DNA from: JANQPX01 sp050633905
GTDB taxonomy: Bacteria > Pseudomonadota > Alphaproteobacteria > Geminicoccales > Geminicoccaceae
Length of the DNA: 64,000 bases
Assembly (NCBI GenBank): GCA_050633905.1
Contig: JBOEHJ010000074.1
Coordinates: 1 to 64,000 of the forward strand
Direction: 5' to 3'
Positions 54,316 to 63,442 of the stretch are shown one piece after another. The translations under genes were made by a program, and so were the position numbers. The stretch's first letter is position 1. Every line of letters starts with the position of its first letter. The notes below the pieces were generated by a model. It worked only from the letters and a program-made list of their open reading frames with translations. It searched no databases and had not been told where the DNA came from.

Positions 54316-54837
54316 GAATGCAAAGAGCCACTAGTGGTTGACGATCAGCTGAAATTTCACACACACTACCAGCCATTCGTTACCATATTCTTTCAGCGAG
54401 CCATGGAGGTCCCTTAGCCTGTCTCACTTCAGGTCAACCTTTTGTTTTTTGTATGAATTTTTCTTCATAACGAAGAAGAAGTTCGGGCGAGACGAGGCGC
54501 ATTCGATCGAGAAAGCGTGAAGCAACAGCGATAATCTGTCGCGAGAAAATACCGGCTCCTGACCTGATGTTGAGGAGACCATCCACAACATCAAGTCAAT
54601 ATCACCGCTTGAGCACATGGAAGAGCTCGAATATTGGACACCGAATGCCTTGACACCCGTCGTTAATAGCGACAACCAGAAGCAAGAGTTCTTCCCTCGC
54701 GGATTGGCAGGCCCCTCATCGATCAGCTGAGGTCGCCAAAGTCCGACCGGGAGGGAAACCTGACAACGACTTTTGCTGAAAGGAGGACAAAGCGTAGGGC
54801 AGACTGTTGCCTGCCAGCCGCCTGTCACACACACGCA
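54316..54837. other. Divergent region between che operon and ABC transporter
   Basis: About 520 bases that must contain the che promoter and the transporter promoter. A strong ribosome-site-like AAAGGAGG at 54779-54786 has no start codon at proper distance. The minus strand between ~54585 and 54425 carries a decayed coding scrap described separately. No binding-protein gene is present. Confidence 0.5.
54425..54585 (-). pseudogene. Unidentified C-terminal gene scrap
   Basis: On the minus strand one frame reads LDVVDGLLNIRSGAGIFSRQ and on to RFLDRMRLVSPELLLRYEEKF before a stop at ~54425. Further upstream the same frame is interrupted by several stops but still shows FELFHVLKR-like pieces. Composition is protein-like, so this appears to be the tail of a gene whose front is lost. 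I do not recognise the family. Confidence 0.4.
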
Positions 54838-55851
54838 TTGCCCCGTTACTTGGTCCAACTCAGCACTCTTGTAGCAACCCTGACCTTGACGTTTCTAGGC
54901 CTGTTGGTGGTGACTTTCCTTATCGGCAGGGTGGTCCCGGTCGATCCAGTTCTTGCCGCCGTCGGCGACCGCGCTCCGCCTGACGTTTACGAACAGGTCA
55001 AGATCGAGATGGGACTGCATCGCCCCCTCTGGCAGCAATTTCTCTTCTATGTCGGTGATGTCCTGCGCGGCGACTTTGGCAAGAGTGTGCTGACCGCCCA
55101 GCCGGTTCTATCGGATATCAGGCGCGTGTTCCCGGCCACCCTAGAACTCGCCACGATCGCCACCTTGATCGGCCTGATCGTCGGTATCCCCGCCGGCGTT
55201 GCCGCCGCTGTCTATCAGGGCCGTTGGCCGGATCATGTGGTGCGCTTCTTGGGTTTGATCGGCTACTCTATGCCGATTTTCTGGTTGGGGCTTCTTGGGC
55301 TTCTTCTCTTTTATGCAAAGCTTGGATGGGTTCCCGGGCCAGGACGGCTCGATATCTTCTATGAAGATTTGGTCGATCCCGTCACCGGGGTAATCTTAAT
55401 CGATGCCGCCCTTGCCGGCGATTGGGAGGTCTGGCGGAATGGTTTTTCCCACCTCATTCTGCCGGCCACCATCCTCGGCTATTTCAGCCTCGCCTATATC
55501 AGCCGGATGACGCGCAGTCTCATGCTTGAGCAGCTGGGCCAGGAATATATCACCACCGCGCGCTTGAAGGGCATCTCCGAGACAACGGTGATCTGGCGCC
55601 ATGCCTTGGGTAACACCGCCATTCCGCTCGTGACGGTCGTTGCTCTGTCTTATGCCAATCTGCTCGAAGGCTCGGTTCTGACCGAGACGGTGTTCGCCTG
55701 GCCGGGTCTTGGGCTCTACATCACCAATTCTCTCCTGAACGCCGATATGAATGCCGTTCTCGGCGGGACGATTGTCGTCGGCATGGTCTTTATCAGTTTG
55801 AATCTCCTTTCCGATTTGCTTTACCGTCTCCTCGATCCGAGGGCGCGTTGA
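54838..55851 (+). CDS. Peptide/nickel-type ABC transporter permease (DppB-like)
   Basis: A 337-residue permease with about six membrane helices. It has LHRPLWQQFLFYVGDVLRGDFGKSV, characteristic of DppB/OppB, and the EAA loop in TARLKGISETTVIWRHALGN. The start is a TTG without a convincing ribosome site; the next ATG would cut off the first helix. First gene of a four-gene operon. Confidence 0.92.
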   Translation: MPRYLVQLSTLVATLTLTFLGLLVVTFLIGRVVPVDPVLAAVGDRAPPDVYEQVKIEMGLHRPLWQQFLFYVGDVLRGDFGKSVLTAQPVLSDIRRVFPATLELATIATLIGLIVGIPAGVAAAVYQGRWPDHVVRFLGLIGYSMPIFWLGLLGLLLFYAKLGWVPGPGRLDIFYEDLVDPVTGVILIDAALAGDWEVWRNGFSHLILPATILGYFSLAYISRMTRSLMLEQLGQEYITTARLKGISETTVIWRHALGNTAIPLVTVVALSYANLLEGSVLTETVFAWPGLGLYITNSLLNADMNAVLGGTIVVGMVFISLNLLSDLLYRLLDPRAR

Positions 55852-55853
55852 CC

Positions 55854-56774
55854 ATGCCACAGGATGCGAAACTGGGAGGACTTCGGACATGGCTGCTGTC
55901 CGAGACGCCGGCTTCAGCGGGCCAGGCGCGCCTTGGACGTTTTTATACAGGCTGGCTCGAATTCAGCGCCAACAGGCTTGCCATGGTTGGCCTCGGGATC
56001 ATCGTCATCCTGGTTCTTACCGCCCTGTTCGCGCCTATGCTCGCAACGCATTCACCGACCGCCCAGGCCCTTTCGGATCGCCTCCAGCCCCCTTCCGCCG
56101 AACATTGGTTGGGGACGGATGAGCTTGGCCGGGATATCTACTCGCGCATTGTCCATGGTTCGAGACTGACCCTCTATATTATCGGCATTGTGGCGATCGT
56201 CGTCGGTCCAGTCGGCCTCATGGTGGGCACCATCGCCGGCTATCTGGGCGGCTGGGTCGATCGCGTCCTCATGCGGATCACTGATATTTTTCTGGCTTTT
56301 CCCAGGCTTATTCTAGCGCTCGCCTTTGTCTCAGCACTCGGTCCCGGCATCGAAAACGCAGTGCTCGCCATCGCGATCACGGTCTGGCCTCCTTATGCCA
56401 GGATGGCGCGCGCGGAAACGCTGACGATCCGCAAGGCCGATTACATCGCGGCGGTCCGCATCCAAGGTGGGTCAACATCACGGATTATCGGGAACCATAT
56501 CGTACCGATGTGCATGTCGTCCCTGATCGTTCGGCTCACCCTCGACATGGCCGGCATTATCCTGACTGCGGCCGGTCTCGGTTTCCTGGGGCTTGGCGCG
56601 CAGCCTCCCTTGCCTGAATGGGGCGCGATGATTTCGACGGGACGACAATATCTGCTCGAACAATGGTGGGTGGCAACCATGCCGGGTCTCGCGATTTTCT
56701 TCGTCTCGCTCGGTTTCAACCTGCTCGGCGACGGCCTGCGCGACGTCCTCGATCCGCGGCGCACGGGGGCTTGA
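55854..56774 (+). CDS. Peptide/nickel-type ABC transporter permease (DppC-like)
   Basis: A 306-residue permease. A cytoplasmic N-terminus and first helix are followed by HWLGTDELGRDIYSRIVHGSRLTL, the DppC/OppC signature, and the EAA loop AAVRIQGGSTSRIIGNHIVP. It starts two bases after the DppB stop and its own stop overlaps the next gene (TTGA). Confidence 0.93.
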   Translation: MPQDAKLGGLRTWLLSETPASAGQARLGRFYTGWLEFSANRLAMVGLGIIVILVLTALFAPMLATHSPTAQALSDRLQPPSAEHWLGTDELGRDIYSRIVHGSRLTLYIIGIVAIVVGPVGLMVGTIAGYLGGWVDRVLMRITDIFLAFPRLILALAFVSALGPGIENAVLAIAITVWPPYARMARAETLTIRKADYIAAVRIQGGSTSRIIGNHIVPMCMSSLIVRLTLDMAGIILTAAGLGFLGLGAQPPLPEWGAMISTGRQYLLEQWWVATMPGLAIFFVSLGFNLLGDGLRDVLDPRRTGA

Positions 56775-57631
56775 ACTTGCCTGGCGCCCTGCTTGAGGTT
56801 CGAAATCTTCGCGTTACCTTCGAGCAGCGCGGTCGGCTGATTGAGGCAGTGCGCGGCGTCAGTTTTTCCATGGATAGGGAAAAGCTTGGCATTGTCGGTG
56901 AGAGTGGCTCCGGTAAATCTCAAACCGGGCGCGCCATCCTCGGTCTGACCAACGGTGATGTGGCCGCCGAAGCGCTCCGCTTTGAGGGTCAAGATCTGCT
57001 GAGCATGGGTCACCGCGAGCGGCGAGCCCTTCGCGGCGGCAAGGTCGGCATGGTGATGCAGGATCCAAAATTCTCGCTCAACCCTGTGATGACGATCGGG
57101 CGCCAGCTCATCGAAGCGGTCCGTGCCCATGAACGCGTGAGCGCCAAGGAGGCGAAAAGACGCGCGCTCCAGATGCTGGATGCGGTGCGGATCGAGGATG
57201 GCGAGCGGGTCTTTCATGCCTATGCCCACGAGCTTTCAGGCGGCATGGGACAAAGGGCCATGATCGCCATGATGCTGCTACCCAATCCCAAACTTCTGAT
57301 CGCTGATGAACCGACATCAGCCCTTGATGTCACGGTGCAGCAAAGCGTGCTTCGTATCCTGGACGATCTGGTGCTGGATCGCGGCATGGGACTCGTTTTC
57401 ATCAGCCATGACCTGCAGCTGGTGGCCACATTTTGTGATCGCATCCTGGTCATGTATGGCGGCAGCATCGTCGAGGAGCTTCGTGCCGATGCCCTGCATG
57501 AAGCCCAGCATCCCTATACCCAAGGTCTGATGTCCTGCCTGCCTGGCACGGCCACACGCGGTCGCCCACTTTCGGTGATGAAACGCGATCCGGCGTGGTT
57601 GGACGTAAAAACCGGCAAGGCAGAGCTGTGA
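56771..57631 (+). CDS. ABC transporter ATPase (DppD-like)
   Basis: A 286-residue ATPase. Walker A GESGSGKSQT, signature LSGGMGQRAMIAMM, Walker B LLIADEPTSALD, switch region FISHDLQLVATFCDRI, and the oligopeptide family C-terminal cysteine segment in QGLMSCLPGTATRG. A TTG start overlapping the DppC stop, with CACGGGGG before it, is best supported; a frame from 56618 lies inside DppC. Confidence 0.92.
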   Translation: MNLPGALLEVRNLRVTFEQRGRLIEAVRGVSFSMDREKLGIVGESGSGKSQTGRAILGLTNGDVAAEALRFEGQDLLSMGHRERRALRGGKVGMVMQDPKFSLNPVMTIGRQLIEAVRAHERVSAKEAKRRALQMLDAVRIEDGERVFHAYAHELSGGMGQRAMIAMMLLPNPKLLIADEPTSALDVTVQQSVLRILDDLVLDRGMGLVFISHDLQLVATFCDRILVMYGGSIVEELRADALHEAQHPYTQGLMSCLPGTATRGRPLSVMKRDPAWLDVKTGKAEL

Positions 57632-58410
57632 TCGATATCGAAGAGTTAACCATCGACTTTGGTCGCGGTTCGGACCACGTTCGAGCCGTGCAGGGGATCA
57701 GCTTTCAGGTTCAGGCCAGGGAAAGCTTCGGTCTGGTGGGTGAGAGCGGGTCGGGCAAATCCACCGTGCTACGCGCCCTTGCCGGCCTCAATACCGAGTG
57801 GCAGGGCCAGATCCGCTATGATGGTGAGATCGTGTCAAAGAAAATCCAGCTTGATTACCACAAGCGGGTGCAAATGGTGTTTCAAGATCCATTCGGCTCA
57901 CTGCATCCTCGTCAAACCATCGATCAGATCCTGCGCGAGCCCTTGGCTATCCACCGTCTCGACGATCGTGAAGGCCGCATCCAAAGGGTTCTCGACATGG
58001 TACGTCTCGGCCCGGAATTTCGCTTCCGTTTTCCCCACCAGCTTTCCGGTGGCCAGCGCCAGCGTGTAGCGATTGCGCGCGCGCTCATCCTGGAGCCGGA
58101 AACACTCCTCCTGGATGAGCCCACATCTGCCCTCGACGTTTCCATCCAGGCGGAAATTTTGAACCTTCTGAACGAGCTTCGAGAGGATCTCGGCCTGACC
58201 TTCCTGTTGGTCAGTCACAATCTCGGCGTGATCAGCCATATGTGCGACCGCCTTGCGGTCATGCAAGGGGGACGTATCTTGGAGACGGCCGATGCTGCTA
58301 CTTTGGCCGACGGCAGCTTTAAGACGGCCTATGCCAAACGGCTCTTTTTGGCCAGTCATGGATATCGCCCAGCCGAAGGCAACGATCTCGCGACAACACC
58401 TATTCTATAA
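57628..58410 (+). CDS. ABC transporter ATPase (DppF-like)
   Basis: A 260-residue ATPase with Walker A GESGSGKSTVLR, signature LSGGQRQRVAIARAL, Walker B TLLLDEPTSALD and LVSHNLGVISHMCDRLAVM. The GTG start overlaps the DppD stop (GTGA). It completes a Dpp/Opp-type importer; the substrate-binding protein is not encoded in this window next to it. Confidence 0.93.
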   Translation: MIDIEELTIDFGRGSDHVRAVQGISFQVQARESFGLVGESGSGKSTVLRALAGLNTEWQGQIRYDGEIVSKKIQLDYHKRVQMVFQDPFGSLHPRQTIDQILREPLAIHRLDDREGRIQRVLDMVRLGPEFRFRFPHQLSGGQRQRVAIARALILEPETLLLDEPTSALDVSIQAEILNLLNELREDLGLTFLLVSHNLGVISHMCDRLAVMQGGRILETADAATLADGSFKTAYAKRLFLASHGYRPAEGNDLATTPIL

Positions 58411-58622
58411 ACTCTTAGGTGAATTCATCGTCGATTGTCGAGCGACATGGCAGTGGCTGTTTCACCCGATCCTTGCCTTGGTATCCTTCAAGATGACTGC
58501 GATATTGAGCAGAAATTTATGCGGCCGGCTCATTCAATAAGGCTCCCAGACGAGTTGCCTTGACCACCTGGCTTGTGGAAACATAGCAGCTGATCAACGA
58601 AATCGATCGCTGGGAGGCGATG

Positions 58623-59030
58623 ATGAAACTGGGCGCACTCGATCACGTCAATGTACGAACAAGAAACCTCGATAAGATGGCTGAGTGGTATCAGCGTGTT
58701 CTCGGCCTGCAAAAGGGCGAGCGGCCGTCATTCAACTTTCCCGGCGCCTGGCTCTATCTCGACGACAAGCCGATCGTCCATCTCGTCGGTGTCGACCGCT
58801 CGCTGCCAGCCCATCAGCAGGACCTGCGGCTAGAACACTTTGCCATCAGGGCAAGCGGACTGACCGAGTTCCTTGCCCGTCTCAAGATGGATGACATCAA
58901 TTATAAAATGGGCAAAGTTCCTGACTTCCCCATCGTCCAGGTCAATGTCTGGGACCCCGATGGCAACCATATCCATATAGACTTCCACGAAGACGAAGCC
59001 GCTGCCCATCAAAACGAGCTTGCGGTGTGA
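58623..59030 (+). CDS. VOC-family (glyoxalase-like) protein
   Basis: A 135-residue metal-dependent beta-alpha-beta protein with two VOC half-units. Metal ligands are suggested by LDHVNVRTRNL (His) and LEHFAIRASG (His), and the C-terminal VWDPDGNHIHIDF supplies the usual Glu/His position as His/Asp. AWYQRVLGLQ-like helix EWYQRVLGLQKGERP is typical. GGGAGG lies five bases before the second of two adjacent ATGs, chosen here. Substrate unknown; glyoxalase, dioxygenase and resistance proteins share this fold. Confidence 0.85.
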   Translation: MKLGALDHVNVRTRNLDKMAEWYQRVLGLQKGERPSFNFPGAWLYLDDKPIVHLVGVDRSLPAHQQDLRLEHFAIRASGLTEFLARLKMDDINYKMGKVPDFPIVQVNVWDPDGNHIHIDFHEDEAAAHQNELAV

Positions 59031-59240
59031 CCACGTCAGTTGGTTTCGCACCGCTTTCGAAGAATGTGCCAAGAAGCTCGACGGTATGCGTTTCTTGTCG
59101 GGATGGCGTCGGGGCTCTTCTGGATCGACGCCACCATTCGTCTAGAAGTTCTTGGCTCAGCCCCTAGAATAGCCGACATACCGTGGATGTCTGGGCGCTT
59201 TCATCGATAAGGGCTGAAACTATATGAGGTGGCCATACCA

Positions 59241-60638
59241 TTAGAAGTGAATGGCGCGGTCGTAGGCGTCCAGTGTGCTCTCATGCATCATTTCCGAGAG
59301 TGTTGGATGGGGAAAGACGGTATGCATGAGGTCCAGCTCGGTTGCTTCGACCTGGCGGGCAATCACATAGCCTTGGATCATCTCGGTGACCTCGGCGCCG
59401 ACCATATGGGCGCCTAGAAGCTCGCCGGTTTTGGCGTCGAAAACCGTCTTCACCATGCCTTCCGGCTCGCCGAGTGCGATCGCTTTGCCGTTGCCGATGA
59501 AGGGGAAACGGCCGACCTTGACCTCATAACCCGCCTTCTTCGCCGCCGCTTCGGTATAGCCGACGCTCGCGATTTGGGGCGCGCAATAGGTGCATCCTGG
59601 AATTTTCGTGACATCGATGGGGTGCGTGTCATCAAGCCCGGCGATTTTCTCGACGCAAAGCACACCCTCATGGCTGGCTTTATGAGCAAGCCAAGGGGCG
59701 CCCGTCAGATCGCCGATGGCGTATACGCCTGGCTCGCCTGTCCGACACCATTCATCGATTACCACATGGGTTTTCTCGACCTTGACCTTGGTATTTTCGA
59801 GGCCAAGCCCCTCAACATTGCCAACGATACCCACCGCCATAATGGCGCGATCAAAGCTCAGTTTTTCCGCCTTGCCGCCGGCTTCAATGGTAGCAGTGAC
59901 GCCGTCCTTTCCCTTGTCCAATGCCTTGACCTGAGCCGATGTGATCAGCTTGATCCCACGCTTCTCGAATTGCTTATGGGCAAAAGCGGAGATTTCTTCA
60001 TCCTCCACCGGGAGAACACGATCCATCACCTCGACCACCGTCACATCGACGCCCATCGCCTTGTAAAAACTCGCAAACTCGATCCCGATAGCGCCTGAAC
60101 CGACCACCAGCAGACTTTTTGGCATGGTCTCTGGGACCATCGCTTCCTTATACGTCCAAACAAGCTTGCCATCGGCCTCCAGCCCCGGCAGCTGTCGCGC
60201 CCGAGCCCCCGTAGCCAAGATGATGCTTTTGGCTTTAAGGTTCTGCACCCCCTCTTTGGTCTCGACCTTAAGTAAACCCGGCCCTGATAGAGCCCCTTCG
60301 CCGTCGAAGACGGTGACTTTGTTTTTCCTAAGGAGATGCGCGACGCCTTTGGAGAGCTGGCCTGCAATTTTGCGCGAGCGTTTGACCACGGCGTTGACAT
60401 CGTAAGTCAGCTTTTCCGCAGAGACGCCAAAGTCTTTCAAATGATGCATTATATCGAAGACTTCGCCAGAGCGCAGCAAAGCCTTGGTGGGGATGCAGCC
60501 CCAATTCAGACAGATGCCACCGAGATGCTCGCGTTCAACAAGCGCGGTCTTCATCTTCAATTGCGCAGCGCGGATGGCGGCGACATAGCCACCGGGACCG
60601 CCACCGACTACGACCACATCGAATTCATGCTCTGCCAT
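59241..60638 (-). CDS. lpdA: Dihydrolipoyl dehydrogenase (E3)
   Basis: A 465-residue FAD enzyme that reoxidises dihydrolipoyl groups of the pyruvate dehydrogenase complex with NAD+. The redox pair is in GGICLNWGCIPTKALL, the FAD site in VVGGGPGGYVAAIRAAQL, the NAD site in VVGSGAIGIEFASFYKAMG, and the C-terminal His-Glu dyad in HTVFPHPTLSEMMHE. It lies 130 bases downstream of the E2 gene. Confidence 0.97.
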   Translation of the reverse strand: MAEHEFDVVVVGGGPGGYVAAIRAAQLKMKTALVEREHLGGICLNWGCIPTKALLRSGEVFDIMHHLKDFGVSAEKLTYDVNAVVKRSRKIAGQLSKGVAHLLRKNKVTVFDGEGALSGPGLLKVETKEGVQNLKAKSIILATGARARQLPGLEADGKLVWTYKEAMVPETMPKSLLVVGSGAIGIEFASFYKAMGVDVTVVEVMDRVLPVEDEEISAFAHKQFEKRGIKLITSAQVKALDKGKDGVTATIEAGGKAEKLSFDRAIMAVGIVGNVEGLGLENTKVKVEKTHVVIDEWCRTGEPGVYAIGDLTGAPWLAHKASHEGVLCVEKIAGLDDTHPIDVTKIPGCTYCAPQIASVGYTEAAAKKAGYEVKVGRFPFIGNGKAIALGEPEGMVKTVFDAKTGELLGAHMVGAEVTEMIQGYVIARQVEATELDLMHTVFPHPTLSEMMHESTLDAYDRAIHF

Positions 60639-60767
60639 GATTTTTTTATCCTCAATTCTTGCAAGCCACGGCGCCGGTCCTCCCCATCACGACAAGAAAC
60701 CGCATACCCTTGTAAGTCCTGGCTCTATCTTCGAAGGCCGTGGGAACCAGATGATGTGGTCATACCA

Positions 60768-62027
60768 CTAAAGAAGCATCGCCAGCGGATCTTCGATGTA
60801 GCCTTTGAAGGCCTGAAGCAACTGGGCGCCAAGCGCACCGTCGACGGCGCGATGATCGACCGAGAGAGTGCAGGACATGACCGTGGCGCTAACAACGGCA
60901 TCATCCTTGATCACCGGTTGCTGGGTTCCTGCGCCGACCGCGAGGATACAAGCTTGCGGCGGGTTGATCACGGCGGAGAATTCCTTGACCCCGAACATGC
61001 CGAGATTGGAAATTGAGAAACTGCCGCCCTGGAACTCTTCTGGTTTCAGCTTGCCGTCCTTGGCGCGCGCAGCGAGGTCCTTCATTTCGGTTGAGATCTG
61101 ACCAAGGCCCTTTTGATCCGCATGCCTAATGATCGGGGTGATCAGGCCATCGGGGATCGCAACCGCAATCGAGATATCGATGCTTTGATACTGCAAGAGT
61201 TTGTCGCCGTCGAATGACACATTCGCCATCGGCACCTTCTTCAGGGCAAGAGCGGAGGCTTTGATCACGAAGTCGTTGACCGAGAGCTTATAGTCAGCGC
61301 CATCACGCCCGTTGAGCTGTTTGCGCAGGGCCAGCAACGCATCCAGCCCACAATCTATCGTGAGATAGAAATGGGGAACGGTCTGCTTGGATTCGGTAAG
61401 ACGCCTGGCAATGACCTTCCGCATATTGGATAGCGGGATCTCAACTGGCGCGGCCAGACCGGTTACTGGGGCTGGTGCTGTTGGTGCCGCTGCGGCAGCA
61501 GGTGCCTTGCCGGTGCCACCTGCAAGGGTCTTTTCGATATCGGCCTTGACGATCCGGCCGTGAGGACCACTGCCGGAGATCGCGGCAAGATCGAGTCCCT
61601 CTTGCTTCGCTATACGTTTGGCAAGCGGGCTCGCAAAAATCCGTTCGCCAGCGGCAACAGGCGCTGTTTGGGCATTGGCCTTGACTGGGGTGGATTCGAC
61701 AGGCGCCGCCGCTTGGGTCTTGGCAGCCTGCGCTTCCTTAGGCGCAGTCCCGGCTTTAAAGGTCGCAAGGGCGCCAGCATCCTCACCCTCTTCCAAGAGA
61801 AGGGCGATGGTGGCGTTCACGGCAACACCTTCAGAGCCCTCTTCAACAAGAATCCGGCCGATGCGCCCCTCGTCGACCGCTTCTACCTCCATGGTGGCCT
61901 TGTCGGTCTCGATCTCGGCGATAACGTCGCCGGATGTGACCTCATCACCCTCCTGCTTCAGCCATTTGGCAAGATTGCCTTCGGTCATGGTGGGCGAAAG
62001 CGCCGGCATTTTAATTTCGATCGGCAT
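60768..62027 (-). CDS. pdhC: Dihydrolipoamide acetyltransferase (E2)
   Basis: A 419-residue E2. One lipoyl domain (~1-80) with lipoyl-Lys in ETDKATMEVEAV, an Ala/Pro linker, a peripheral subunit-binding domain (FASPLAKRIAKQEGLDLAAISGSGPHGRI), a second linker, and the catalytic acetyltransferase domain ending in SCTLSVDHRAVDGALGAQLLQAF with the active His and Asp. Belongs to the trimeric PDH type. Confidence 0.96.
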   Translation of the reverse strand: MPIEIKMPALSPTMTEGNLAKWLKQEGDEVTSGDVIAEIETDKATMEVEAVDEGRIGRILVEEGSEGVAVNATIALLLEEGEDAGALATFKAGTAPKEAQAAKTQAAAPVESTPVKANAQTAPVAAGERIFASPLAKRIAKQEGLDLAAISGSGPHGRIVKADIEKTLAGGTGKAPAAAAAPTAPAPVTGLAAPVEIPLSNMRKVIARRLTESKQTVPHFYLTIDCGLDALLALRKQLNGRDGADYKLSVNDFVIKASALALKKVPMANVSFDGDKLLQYQSIDISIAVAIPDGLITPIIRHADQKGLGQISTEMKDLAARAKDGKLKPEEFQGGSFSISNLGMFGVKEFSAVINPPQACILAVGAGTQQPVIKDDAVVSATVMSCTLSVDHRAVDGALGAQLLQAFKGYIEDPLAMLL

Positions 62028-62054
62028 TTTTGTAACCTTCAGAGGTAACCGGAA

Positions 62055-63416
62055 TCAGCGGTAGCAGACGTCCTTGGCCGCTTTGACGACATCTTCGGTC
62101 TGCGGCAACGCAAGCTGTTCGAGATTGGCGGCATAGGGCATCGGCACATCCTCACCGGTCACCCGGACAACCGGTGCGTCCAGATAGTCGAACGCTTCTT
62201 CCATCATAATGGCGGACATTTCAGCGCCGAGACCGAAGCGTGGCCAGCCCTCTTCCACGGTCACCAGACGATTGGTCTTTTTGACTGAGGCAACGATGGT
62301 CTCGACGTCGAGAGGCCGAATGGTGCGAAGATCGATCACTTCGGCATCGATCCCCTCTTCTGCGAGTTTCTCAGCCGCCTGTATCGCTCGCTCGACCATC
62401 AAGGAGAAGGCGATCAACGTTACGTCGCTGCCACGTCTGACGATCCGCGCCTTACCGATCGGCAGGACAAAATCATCGAGCTTGGGAACATCGAAGCTCT
62501 GGCCGTAGAGAATTTCATTCTCGAGGAACACCACGGGATTGGGATCACGGATTGCCGCTTTCAACAAGCCCTTGGCATCGGCCGCGCTATAAGGAGCAAC
62601 CACCTTGAGACCAGGGCAATGCGCGTACCAATTGGAGTATTCCTGACTATGCTGCGCGCCTACTCTGGCGGCTGCGCCATTCGGACCGCGGAACACGATG
62701 GGAGAACCAAGCTCTCCGCCTGCCATATAGAGCGTCTTGGCGGCCGAGTTGATGATATGGTCGATCGCCTGCATGGCGAAGTTCCAGGTCATGAACTCGA
62801 CGATCGGACGAAGACCCGCCATGGCGGCGCCGACACCGATGCCGGCAAAACCATGCTCGGTGATGGGTGTGTCGATCACGCGCCTGGCGCCGAACTCGTC
62901 AAGCAGACCCTGGCTGATCTTATAAGCACCCTGATATTCGGCGACTTCCTCGCCCATCAAAAACACACGATCATCACCGCGCATTTCCTCGGCCATTGCA
63001 TCGCGCAGCGCCTCACGCACCGTCTGGGTGACCATCTCCGTATCGTCAGCGACGACATGCTCGGCCTGGATCGGCGGCACCGGGCGCTTCGGTATCGGCG
63101 AGACTGAGGACGGCGCCGCAGTAGGAGCAGGCGCTGGCTTCGAGTCAACAATGGCCGCGTCGGCCTCGGACTCGTCGTCGCCTAGGAGGACGGCGATCGG
63201 GGTATTCACCGCAACGCCTTCGGCGCCTTCTTCGACAAGAATACGGCCCAGCCGGCCTTCATCGACAGCTTCGACTTCCATGGTTGCCTTGTCGGTCTCG
63301 ATCTCAGCGATGACATCGCCCGGTTCGACTTTGTCGCCGACCTGTTTCAACCATTTTGCAAGATTGCCCTCGGTCATCGTCGGCGAGAGGGCTGGCATCA
63401 GAATTTCAGTAGGCAT
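62055..63416 (-). CDS. pdhB: Pyruvate dehydrogenase E1 beta with N-terminal lipoyl domain
   Basis: A 453-residue E1 beta. Residues ~1-80 are a lipoyl domain almost identical to that of the E2 next door (ETDKATMEVEAV), then a Pro/Ala linker (~85-120), then the transketolase-like E1 beta core (VREALRDAMAEEMRGDDRVFLMGEEVAEYQGAYK, TPITEHGFAGIGVGAAMAGLRPIVEFM). A lipoyl domain on E1 beta is a known alphaproteobacterial trait. Confidence 0.96.
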   Translation of the reverse strand: MPTEILMPALSPTMTEGNLAKWLKQVGDKVEPGDVIAEIETDKATMEVEAVDEGRLGRILVEEGAEGVAVNTPIAVLLGDDESEADAAIVDSKPAPAPTAAPSSVSPIPKRPVPPIQAEHVVADDTEMVTQTVREALRDAMAEEMRGDDRVFLMGEEVAEYQGAYKISQGLLDEFGARRVIDTPITEHGFAGIGVGAAMAGLRPIVEFMTWNFAMQAIDHIINSAAKTLYMAGGELGSPIVFRGPNGAAARVGAQHSQEYSNWYAHCPGLKVVAPYSAADAKGLLKAAIRDPNPVVFLENEILYGQSFDVPKLDDFVLPIGKARIVRRGSDVTLIAFSLMVERAIQAAEKLAEEGIDAEVIDLRTIRPLDVETIVASVKKTNRLVTVEEGWPRFGLGAEMSAIMMEEAFDYLDAPVVRVTGEDVPMPYAANLEQLALPQTEDVVKAAKDVCYR

Positions 63417-63442
63417 TCATCAATTTCCTCAACGCGCGATCA

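Noticed and set aside
56441..57229. 262-codon minus-strand frame across the DppC/DppD genes
   Set aside because: Antisense to two well-supported ABC genes and no domain recognised.
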